This document shows, one piece after another, positions 56,653-64,000 of a stretch of DNA of 64,000 nucleotides. The stretch is from Flectobacillus longus. Its GTDB lineage: Bacteria; Bacteroidota; Bacteroidia; Cytophagales; Spirosomataceae. The notes under the pieces were generated by a model. The model did not search any database. It saw nothing but the letters and a program-made list of their open reading frames with translations, and was not told the origin of the DNA. Each line of letters opens with the position of its first letter. Within the stretch, counting starts at the first letter, position 1. Location: NCBI RefSeq assembly GCF_030056705.1, contig NZ_JASHIC010000005.1, forward strand, positions 186,001 through 250,000, written 5' to 3'. The translations under genes and the position numbers were made by a program.

Positions 56653-56887
56653 GACTATGTTTTAATTTTAGAAGTCATTGAAAATGAAAAGGTATGTATT
56701 TGTTTTTCTGAAATCCTATTGTTTGAGCCGCAGGCGAGTTGGGTCGCCACTCCGATTAGGATTTCTTGACTTTCTTTTGCGGCCGCCGCTGCGGTTACTT
56801 TTCTTGTGTCAAGACAAGAAAAGTAAGGAGTGGCGAAGGGAAATTTTGTTTTTCCGATAAATACCAAATAAAATTTTAAACATACTC
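56653..56887. repeat. MITE-like palindromic repeat, family 1, copy 2
   Basis: Non-coding, about 235 bp, starting directly after the PL10 stop codon. Imperfect terminal inverted repeats with a TGTTTTAA/TTTAAACA core (56653-56670 and 56870-56887), a nested TCGCCACTCC/GGAGTGGCGA stem, and a central inverted repeat with 12-bp arms (56795-56806 and 56815-56826). It shares the TTTGAGC-GCAG-CGAG block and central palindrome with copy 1 at 3836-4005 in reverse orientation. It also contains GC-rich DNA (56779-56796) matching part of the IS4 transposase gene. The remaining 115 bp up to the next gene shows nothing. Confidence 0.75.
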
Positions 56888-57002
56888 TAAGCTCAGTCAT
56901 TATGTCATAGAAATGATTTTGTTATTACTATTTTAAGAGCTTTTTAGAAATAGCCCAATGCTGATACCCCAAAGCTCAAACCCTATTTAAAACCTATTCA
57001 AG

Positions 57003-60000
57003 ATGAAAATTTCTTCTTTTTTCCAAGTGAGAAAATATATTTTTTCACTTGCTGCTCTCATATTGTGTTTATTGTCAGAAACCCATGCCCAACAACTCGC
57101 TTTTCCTACCGCAGAGGGTGGAGGACGCTTTGCCAAAGGCGGTCGTGGAGGTAGCGTATATGAAGTAACGAACCTCAACGATTCGGGTGTTGGTAGTTTG
57201 CGAGATGCCATAAGCCAGCCAAATCGAACTATTATTTTTAAAGTTTCGGGAGAAATAAAACTAAAAAGTAGACTCGTAATCAAACAGAATAATATTACGA
57301 TTGCAGGTCAAACAGCTCCAGGAGATGGGATTTGTATCACAGGATATACCCTTAATATTTCGGCATCAGATATAATCGTCCGATTTCTTCGTTGTCGCTT
57401 TGGCGATGAAAATGCTTCTGAAGATGATGCCATGAATAGTTGGAATGGACCGTTTCAGAATATTATTGTAGATCACTGCTCGTTGAGCTGGTCGATAGAT
57501 GAAACGGGGACATTTTATGGCATTCGAAATTTTACCCTACAATGGTCTATTTTGAGCGAAAGCTTATATAACTCAAAGCATGATAAAGGGATTCATGGTT
57601 ATGCAGGGATTTGGGGAGGAGCAAATGCTACTTTTCACCATAACCTTTTAGCGCATCATTCCTCACGAAACCCACGATTTGGTGGCGCAAGAAAAGGGTA
57701 TGTGCCATACGACCCAGCTGATGAATTGGTAGATTATCGCAATAACGTGGTGTATAACTGGGGAAATATCAACTCTTCTTATGGCGGAGAAGGGGGCAAA
57801 ATCAATATGGTGAATAACTACTACAAAGCTGGTCCCGCAACGCCAGGTAACTTGACCACCAGTTCGACCTCCAATAAAAGAAATCGTATTTTAAATTATA
57901 CCAATTTCTATGTAGATGGAACAGATACTACATGGGGAGGGAAGTTCTATATTGATGGCAATTTCGTAGCAGGGTATCCCGACGTGACGGCCGACAACTG
58001 GGCCAAAGGTGTGCAAAAAGATAGTTATGTTAATGCGGATGCGCTCATCAAAGCGGCTCGTCAAGAAAAACCTTTTGATACAGCACCCGTTCGTACTCAC
58101 ACTGCCGAAGAGGCATATTTAAGAGTATTGGATAGCGCTGGAGCTATTTTACCACGTCGTGATGCCATCGATATTCGTATTACTCGTGAAACCCGTACGG
58201 GAACTGCTACGTATGAAGGCGCTACTTATGCGCTTGTTACAGGAACAGGAATTTCACACCCTTCTGGGATTATTGATAGCCCTACCAATGTAGGTGGAAT
58301 TCCTAAATACGGCAGTAATACCGCCTATACCGATGCCGATAAGGATGGGATGGATGATACATGGGAATTGACAAATGGTCTTAATCCCAAAGATGCAACT
58401 GAAGGAAACAAAGTAGCGCCTAATGGCTATACGCAACTCGAAAACTTTCTTAACAGTATCTCTAAAGATACAGGTACTGGCGAAATTGCTGGCGGGACCA
58501 AAACCGTAGATTTGATGGGTTATGACGCCGTAGTAGCATTGGACGAATCGGGTTCTCACAAAACACTTCAAGCAGCAATTGATGCTGCACCTGTCAATAG
58601 TACAGCTCCTTTCCGAATTTTTATTAAGAATGGAAAATATCTCGAAAAAGTAAATATTCCCTCTAACAAGCCATTTATATACTTGATTGGTGAAAGTGCA
58701 GCCAAGACTATTATCTCTTGGAATGATTATTCAGGAAAAGCAAATCCCGCAGGTGGAACGTATGGAACAAGTACCTCTGGAACTTTGACGATTAAGTCAG
58801 ATAACTGTGGGTTGTGGAATTTGACGGTAGAAAACACCACAGGGGATGCTCCTCAAGCTTTGGCGGTGTCCTTAGAAGGAGATAAAACGGTTGTAAAATC
58901 ATGTATTTTTCTAGGAGGTCAAGATACAGTACTAAGTAATGGTGACGGAAAGCGCCAGTATTTCAAAGATACTTATATCGATGGTGTGGTGGATTTTATT
59001 TTTGGTAGTGCCACCGCCATTTTTGATTCTTGTATTGTATATGCCAAAGACCGTGTCGATAAATTAGCGGGCAGCTATATCACAGCCGCCAATACTCCCA
59101 CTACCCAAACGTACGGTTATGTGTTTCGAAATACCATTTTGCCTGCTAATAATGGGGTTACCTCTTATGTCTTGGGACGTCCTTGGCAAAATGATGCCAG
59201 CACATCCGATGTTGCCAAAAAAGGAAATAAGGTTGTTTTTTTGAATAGTATTTATGGCAATAAAATAGTTAAGCCAGAAGGTTGGTCAGTTTGGGATACT
59301 GGAACGAATACTAGCTTGATTACCTATGCCGAATACAAGCCCAAAGGATTTAATGGCGCTTTGGCAGATGTGAGTAAAAGGGTTTCTTGGTCAAAACAGT
59401 TGACTGATGCTCAAGCTTTGGTTTATTATGATAATTCGAAAATATTTGGCACTTGGGATCCTTGTACAGTAGCCAATGTTTGTTCAACAGCAAAAGGGGA
59501 GTTGGTCATGTTAAATTTTAAAGTTATCAAAGGGGCTAATTTGTCTACACCAACAACTTTTACTTGGAATACCGCTTGGAATATGAAAGATATTCAATTC
59601 TCAGTATATCGAAGTGTAGATACGAAAACCAATTTTGTCAAACTCAAAGACATTACCAGCACTACTGATACACTTTGGAATTATACCGTAAACGATAATG
59701 CTCCAGAGGCAGGAAAAACCTATTTCTACGTCATTAAAGCGACTAAAAATGGTTACAAAGAGTTTAATACCGACACTGTTTCGGTAACTTCTTTGCCTAC
59801 AATCACACTCAACGGGACTCCTGCGGATTTTTTACAAGGACTAGGCGCACCATCAGCGGCGCAGGTATATACCGTAGCAGGTGAAAATTTACCATCTGCG
59901 CTTACTATAACTGTACCTACTAATTTTGAGATTTCTATAGATGCAGGAAAAACTTGGAATTCCTCGACTGTTTTGCTCAACCCAACTAGTGGAATTGTAG

Positions 60001-61364
60001 CAACTACCTCAGTATTAATTAGGCTCAATGCCAAAACAGCAGGGAGCTACACAGGCACTATTACTCATGCGAGTACAGGAGCTATTGCTAAAACCTTGCA
60101 ATTGACTGGTATTACCCAGACAGAAGCATTGGCCTTTTCACAACGATTGGCATTATGGTCTATGAGCATATCCGATGCGGATAGTGCCGCTGTTCGTGCC
60201 AAAGGGATAACAGTTAGTAAACCTGCCCTAAAAAGATTGTATCTCTCTAACGGCTCGGTGATTCCTGCTTATTCTAGTTTGCATGGTCAAGCTTTTGCAC
60301 CTTCTGCCGATGGTGGAGGCTTATGGACTACTGCAGGTGGTGGCTGGGGAAATAACCTTTATCGAGGGTCTTATGAGCAAATTGTAATTAAATGTAATAC
60401 TGATTACACACTCAGAATAGATTCTTTACAGCTGAAAACAGCCCTATACGCTGCTGCAACAGGTAAGTTTGCCTTGGTGTTTTCAAAAACTGGATTCAAA
60501 AGTGACTCATCCGAAGCAACTGCTGGTTTATTGGCAGGTATCCCACTTGTTGCAGGAGCTAATGGTAAGTTTGCTACGCCAATTGTACCCAATGCCGAGC
60601 CAAGTTCGACAGTTACTCGCTATCAATTTGCACTCAATGGTTCAACGGGTATTAATCTGGTAGCAGGAGATTCTCTAACGTTTCGTCTTTATTACAGTAC
60701 TGGTAGTTCAAGTGCAGGTCGCTATGCCAAAATCAAAGATTTAGAGCTTTTAGGAGTTAGTAAGGCTATCCTAAAACCTACCATGGCACTGACTCAGGCG
60801 CTCCAAGATTTTAATTACATGATTGGAATGACCAATGAGTCTCAAAGCTATACCGTAACGGCCGAAAACCTACAAGGGGAAATTCAATTAATTCCTTCCG
60901 CTTTTTTTGAATTATCTTTAGATAAAACCACATGGGTGAATGCTGCTTCTGTGCTGAAAATTACACCAACGAATGGGATAGTTTCAACCAAAGTATATGT
61001 TCGTTTTACGGCAAGTACAGCAGGTAGTTATACAGGAACCATCACGCACAAGGCTACTGGAGTACAAGATATAACGGTAAATTTGAAGGGTATTGTCACA
61101 AAACCTTTGGGTATCGATGAAATAGGAAATCATGCCTTGATGCTCAGTCCTAACCCAAGTGTCAATGAAGTACAGGTGTGTCATCCTGCCGAAAAAGCTG
61201 AATTGCGCGTCATCGATTTGCAAGGCAATAGCAAAGTATCGCAATCATTGAATGGACATACTACCACAACAACCCTAAGTTTGCAAGGCTTACCATCTGG
61301 TGTGTATCTGGTCCAATGGAGTACTGGTGAAAAAAAGGCTACAAAAAAGCTGATTAAAGAGTAG
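57003..61364 (+). CDS. Pectate lyase-pectin methylesterase fusion with type IX secretion tail
   Basis: 1453-residue secreted enzyme that can both demethylate and cleave pectin. Layout: signal peptide (1-29); pectate lyase-like beta-helix (about 30-330; FPTAEGGGRFAKGGRGG, ITIAGQTAPGDG, SSRNPRFGG); a Ca-binding linker DADKDGMDDTWELTNGLNP (about 443-461); CE8 methylesterase (about 508-820) with LGGQDTVL, VDFIFGSATA and GRPWQND active-site motifs; fibronectin-like region (about 850-925); two related beta modules ending in the SYTGTITH motif (about 930-1040 and 1258-1368) around a less defined domain; T9SS C-terminal domain (about 1372-1453; SPNPSVNEV, GVYLVQWSTG). The T9SS tail places it on or outside the outer membrane. 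Confidence 0.92.
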   Translation: MKISSFFQVRKYIFSLAALILCLLSETHAQQLAFPTAEGGGRFAKGGRGGSVYEVTNLNDSGVGSLRDAISQPNRTIIFKVSGEIKLKSRLVIKQNNITIAGQTAPGDGICITGYTLNISASDIIVRFLRCRFGDENASEDDAMNSWNGPFQNIIVDHCSLSWSIDETGTFYGIRNFTLQWSILSESLYNSKHDKGIHGYAGIWGGANATFHHNLLAHHSSRNPRFGGARKGYVPYDPADELVDYRNNVVYNWGNINSSYGGEGGKINMVNNYYKAGPATPGNLTTSSTSNKRNRILNYTNFYVDGTDTTWGGKFYIDGNFVAGYPDVTADNWAKGVQKDSYVNADALIKAARQEKPFDTAPVRTHTAEEAYLRVLDSAGAILPRRDAIDIRITRETRTGTATYEGATYALVTGTGISHPSGIIDSPTNVGGIPKYGSNTAYTDADKDGMDDTWELTNGLNPKDATEGNKVAPNGYTQLENFLNSISKDTGTGEIAGGTKTVDLMGYDAVVALDESGSHKTLQAAIDAAPVNSTAPFRIFIKNGKYLEKVNIPSNKPFIYLIGESAAKTIISWNDYSGKANPAGGTYGTSTSGTLTIKSDNCGLWNLTVENTTGDAPQALAVSLEGDKTVVKSCIFLGGQDTVLSNGDGKRQYFKDTYIDGVVDFIFGSATAIFDSCIVYAKDRVDKLAGSYITAANTPTTQTYGYVFRNTILPANNGVTSYVLGRPWQNDASTSDVAKKGNKVVFLNSIYGNKIVKPEGWSVWDTGTNTSLITYAEYKPKGFNGALADVSKRVSWSKQLTDAQALVYYDNSKIFGTWDPCTVANVCSTAKGELVMLNFKVIKGANLSTPTTFTWNTAWNMKDIQFSVYRSVDTKTNFVKLKDITSTTDTLWNYTVNDNAPEAGKTYFYVIKATKNGYKEFNTDTVSVTSLPTITLNGTPADFLQGLGAPSAAQVYTVAGENLPSALTITVPTNFEISIDAGKTWNSSTVLLNPTSGIVATTSVLIRLNAKTAGSYTGTITHASTGAIAKTLQLTGITQTEALAFSQRLALWSMSISDADSAAVRAKGITVSKPALKRLYLSNGSVIPAYSSLHGQAFAPSADGGGLWTTAGGGWGNNLYRGSYEQIVIKCNTDYTLRIDSLQLKTALYAAATGKFALVFSKTGFKSDSSEATAGLLAGIPLVAGANGKFATPIVPNAEPSSTVTRYQFALNGSTGINLVAGDSLTFRLYYSTGSSSAGRYAKIKDLELLGVSKAILKPTMALTQALQDFNYMIGMTNESQSYTVTAENLQGEIQLIPSAFFELSLDKTTWVNAASVLKITPTNGIVSTKVYVRFTASTAGSYTGTITHKATGVQDITVNLKGIVTKPLGIDEIGNHALMLSPNPSVNEVQVCHPAEKAELRVIDLQGNSKVSQSLNGHTTTTTLSLQGLPSGVYLVQWSTGEKKATKKLIKE

Positions 61365-61424
61365 TTAGCTTTAGTGCAAAAACTTCAAATAGCGCTCAGA
61401 TTTTCTGAGGTAGACGAAATAAAT

Positions 61425-62375
61425 ATGAAAATAAAGATTTTAATAGGCTTATTACTATTGATGACCTTTTGGTCAACTGCTCAAAAGTATGATTTTGTGG
61501 TGGCACAAGATGGCTCTGGGCAATTTCGAACTGTACAAGAAGCATTTAATGCTGTGCCTGATTTTCGTAAAAAACCTACGACGATTTACATCAAAAAGGG
61601 GATTTATCAAGAAAAATTAGTGCTTGCTGAATCCAAAGCAATGGTGAAAATCATAGGAGAGAGCCTGACCGAAACGATTATTCAATATGATGATTTTGCC
61701 CAAAAGAAAAATATCTTCGGAGAGGAGAAAGGGACTACAGGTTCGTCAGGGTTTTATGTATTTGGCAATGAGTTTTCGGCACAGAATATTACTTTCCAAA
61801 ATATCGCAGGTCCTGTCGGGCAGGCGGTTGCAGTTTGGGTAAAAGGCGATAAGGTACAGTTCAGAAATTGTAGATTTTTAGGTTTTCAAGATACTTTGTA
61901 CACTTATGGTTACGAAAGTCGACAATATTACTACAATTGCTATATAGAGGGAACAGTCGATTTTATCTTTGGTTCGTCTACGGCTTTATTTGAAAAATGT
62001 ACTATTTACGCCAAAAATGATGGTTATTACACTGCTGCCTCTACGCCTCAAAACAAAGAATACGGCTACGTTTTTAAGAATTGTACCTTTACTGGTAGTG
62101 CCCAAGCAAATACTTTTTATTTAGGTAGACCGTGGCGACCGTATGCAAAAGTGGTAATCATGGAGTCGGTGCTCGACAAACAAGTAAAACCTGAAGGTTG
62201 GAACAATTGGGATAAAGTATCCAATGAAACTACTTCGTATTATGCCGAATACAAAAATACAGGCATTGGTGCTGAAACTTCGAAGCGAGTTAAATGGTCG
62301 CATCAACTCACAGAGGAGGAGGCAAAAAAATATACCAAAGAAAATATTTTCGGAGATTGGAAGGTTGATGAATAG
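61425..62375 (+). CDS. Pectin methylesterase, carbohydrate esterase family 8
   Basis: Removes methyl groups from homogalacturonan so that lyases can cut it. The signal peptide MKIKILIGLLLLMTFWSTAQ has no lipobox or T9SS tail, so it is probably periplasmic. The right-handed beta-helix shows all CE8 marks: GSGQFRTVQEAFNAVP (about 26-41), GFQDTLYTYG and EGTVDFIFGSSTALFE with the two catalytic Asp, and LGRPWRPYAKVV with the Arg. The frame opens at 61374, but ATG at 61425 gives the signal peptide and 316 residues. Last gene of the pectin locus, 60 bp behind the fusion enzyme; it likely finishes demethylation of imported oligomers. Confidence 0.94.
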   Translation: MKIKILIGLLLLMTFWSTAQKYDFVVAQDGSGQFRTVQEAFNAVPDFRKKPTTIYIKKGIYQEKLVLAESKAMVKIIGESLTETIIQYDDFAQKKNIFGEEKGTTGSSGFYVFGNEFSAQNITFQNIAGPVGQAVAVWVKGDKVQFRNCRFLGFQDTLYTYGYESRQYYYNCYIEGTVDFIFGSSTALFEKCTIYAKNDGYYTAASTPQNKEYGYVFKNCTFTGSAQANTFYLGRPWRPYAKVVIMESVLDKQVKPEGWNNWDKVSNETTSYYAEYKNTGIGAETSKRVKWSHQLTEEEAKKYTKENIFGDWKVDE

Positions 62376-62504
62376 ACAGTGATGTTAGGGGCATTTTGAA
62401 AAATGTACTGAAATATTTACAGGCGTCGTAGAAGTAGTAGAACACCAACTTGTGTAATCTATTGCTTCTACGGCGTTTTACTTTTATTATCAAAAAGCAA
62501 TGAC

Positions 62505-64000
62505 TTAGTGTAACATGATTTTTCTCAAAAGTTGTACAGGAAGCATACCATTATCGGTTGCTTGGTCATGAAATTTGCGAAGTGAAAAGTATTTTCCCTG
62601 ACGTTTTTTGACGTCTTCCCTTAAAGCTAGTAATTGAAGTTTGCCCAATGAATAAGATAGATAACCAGGGTCAAACGTCCCACGAAGTGCTTCTTCGTAG
62701 GCTGGCTTTTCTTCATAATAGCAGTTAGCCATAAAGAATTTTGTGCCTTCTTTAACCGACCAGCCAGCGGTATGCTCTTTGATAGATACGACCAAACGAC
62801 ACAATCTCAACAGGGATTCTGAGAGTTGAGCCATTTTGTATTTAGCCATTATCTTGGGGTCTTCCGATTTTCCGTAGCCTTCTTCAAGCATCATTTGTTC
62901 GGTGTAGTGTGCCCATCCTTCTACAAAAGCATAGCTACCAAATAACTTTCTGGTACGACTTACTGAGGAGGCATTCAAGTGCAAAAACTGCACATAATGT
63001 CCAGGATATGTCTCGTGGATAGAGATTACCTCAGTTGAATATTTGTTAAATAAGGTTAACCATTCTTCTTTTTGAGCCGAAGTCCATTTGTCCGATGGTG
63101 GGGTTACATAATAATAGGCTTCAGATGCTTCTGCTTTTTCGAAAGGTCCTGGCGTGTCCATCGCCGCAGTTGCACCGACCATAAACGCAGGTGTTTTGAC
63201 CACCTTTGCTCTTACTTCGGATGGAATAGTAATAATGCGATGGTCAATCAAAAACTGTCTAATTTCCTCGCATTTATTTTTTGTAAAAGATACCAGCGAA
63301 TCAGCTTTTGGATACTCTTTTTGAATCATTTTAAACACTTCTTGAGGCGTTTTGGTCGAGTCAATAACTTTGGCTGCTTCGGCAATTTCTTGCTGTTCTT
63401 CTTTCAGTTTTTTTAAACCTATTTTTAAAATTTCCTCAGGAGTTGTTTCTAACAACTCATTATACTGAAGCATTTTGATATAATTTCTTCTACCAATAGC
63501 ATACTTTCCATGCGCACGAGGAAGTGTATGTTTTTGCAGATAATCAGCAAATCCTCTCAGGGCTCTACTGGCTATTTTGGTAGAATATGCCAAAGAATCC
63601 TTTAGGTTTTTTTGATACACCTTCTCAAAAGCCTTTGGAATATCTTTTTCTACATATTCTGCTGTACTTCTAAAAGCATCTATCGAAAGCTCAACCTCTT
63701 CTTTGTAGTTGATGGAGGTCATGTTTTGCTTAGCTGTAACCAAAAAATTAGGGAGCTGTTTTTCAAAATGAATCACAGCTTTGGCTCGCTGGTCAATACT
63801 TGCGTAATTTCTTTTAACGTATGGTGTCAGGTCAATAACGCCTAGGTAGGTCAATGGTCTTTCTGCAATATGAAGCACATTGTATTTGTGAAGAGAGTTT
63901 TTGACTTGACTTACAAGAAGATAGTAGTCTATCAAATTATTTTGAGAAAGTTTAGTGGTGTCAAGACTTTCAAATTTTGCTAAGAACTCATTCAAATGAG
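62505..64000 (-). CDS. DUF885-family putative metallopeptidase (N-terminus beyond the window)
   Basis: Partial gene. The frame stays open to the window edge, and its first possible start inside is only a TTG at 63995, so the real start and any signal peptide lie outside. The visible 496 residues belong to DUF885, a helical zinc-peptidase-like family, with the motif HETYPGHYVQF (about residue 330 of the visible part), an FVEGWAHYTEQMM segment supplying another metal ligand, and GTFDPGYLSYSLGKLQ near the C-terminus. Relatives hydrolyse oligopeptides. It is convergent with the pectin locus and shows no link to it. Confidence 0.88.
   Translation of the reverse strand, partial: HLNEFLAKFESLDTTKLSQNNLIDYYLLVSQVKNSLHKYNVLHIAERPLTYLGVIDLTPYVKRNYASIDQRAKAVIHFEKQLPNFLVTAKQNMTSINYKEEVELSIDAFRSTAEYVEKDIPKAFEKVYQKNLKDSLAYSTKIASRALRGFADYLQKHTLPRAHGKYAIGRRNYIKMLQYNELLETTPEEILKIGLKKLKEEQQEIAEAAKVIDSTKTPQEVFKMIQKEYPKADSLVSFTKNKCEEIRQFLIDHRIITIPSEVRAKVVKTPAFMVGATAAMDTPGPFEKAEASEAYYYVTPPSDKWTSAQKEEWLTLFNKYSTEVISIHETYPGHYVQFLHLNASSVSRTRKLFGSYAFVEGWAHYTEQMMLEEGYGKSEDPKIMAKYKMAQLSESLLRLCRLVVSIKEHTAGWSVKEGTKFFMANCYYEEKPAYEEALRGTFDPGYLSYSLGKLQLLALREDVKKRQGKYFSLRKFHDQATDNGMLPVQLLRKIMLH

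Noticed and set aside
1-64000. CRISPR array, rRNA or tRNA genes, prophage
   Set aside because: No regularly spaced repeats, no rRNA or tRNA signatures and no phage structural genes were seen.

Overview
The window is AT-rich DNA from a Bacteroidota chromosome, most likely order Cytophagales. A pigmented Flectobacillus/Arcicella/Runella-type genus is my guess from gene content, not a proven assignment. Supporting signs are the SusC/SusD pair with an ECF sigma/FecR regulator, a type IX secretion C-terminal domain, a fused MurF-alanine racemase, a lycopene cyclase, the DUF4974/DUF5686/DUF5123 families, and candidate promoters of the Bacteroidota form TTG-N(19-21)-TAnnTTTG. I see no rRNA, tRNA, CRISPR array or prophage.

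Layout. 1-4 kb: lipA, a lycopene cyclase and metK. 3.8-5.5 kb: a small MITE-like repeat followed at once by an IS4-family insertion sequence. 5.5-9.2 kb: a DUF4377/META lipoprotein-like protein and a two-gene molybdenum hydroxylase. 9.2-12.1 kb: an orphan IS end, a palindromic dispersed repeat and a DUF5686 outer-membrane protein. 12.5-17.5 kb: a type I secretion-like ABC/HlyD/TolC operon whose ATPase domain has lost its catalytic motifs. 17.6-33 kb: housekeeping and envelope genes (THUMP-like methyltransferase, PspC/LiaF-like pair, methylmalonyl-CoA epimerase, CorA, DeoR regulator, MurF-Alr, Pgk, FAN1-like nuclease, Hpf, esterase). 33-41 kb: GMC oxidoreductase with its small subunit, a DUF1624 membrane protein, a cytochrome c lipoprotein, and a second molybdenum hydroxylase large subunit with a MocA-like cytidylyltransferase. 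41-46 kb: truA, radA, a beta-barrel protein, a second copy of the palindromic repeat and a FUSC transporter.

46.1-62.4 kb is a complete pectin utilisation locus. It runs ECF sigma factor, FecR anti-sigma, SusC with an STN signalling domain, SusD, a DUF5123 surface lipoprotein, a PL10 pectate lyase, a pectate lyase-pectin methylesterase fusion with a T9SS tail, and a second pectin methylesterase. The enzymes would demethylate and cleave homogalacturonan outside the cell and at its surface. SusCD would import the oligomers, and SusC occupancy would signal through FecR to the sigma factor.

The most unusual signal is the 250-bp leader of susC. It carries three hairpins with different stems but the same seven-base loop, TTACCAG, and overlaps a possible antisense small-RNA unit. 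Other leads are the catalytically degenerate ABC ATPase, two families of palindromic intergenic repeats (one copy inside the pectin operon), a GC-rich 18-mer shared by the transposase gene and one of those repeats, and a strongly folded region upstream of hpf.
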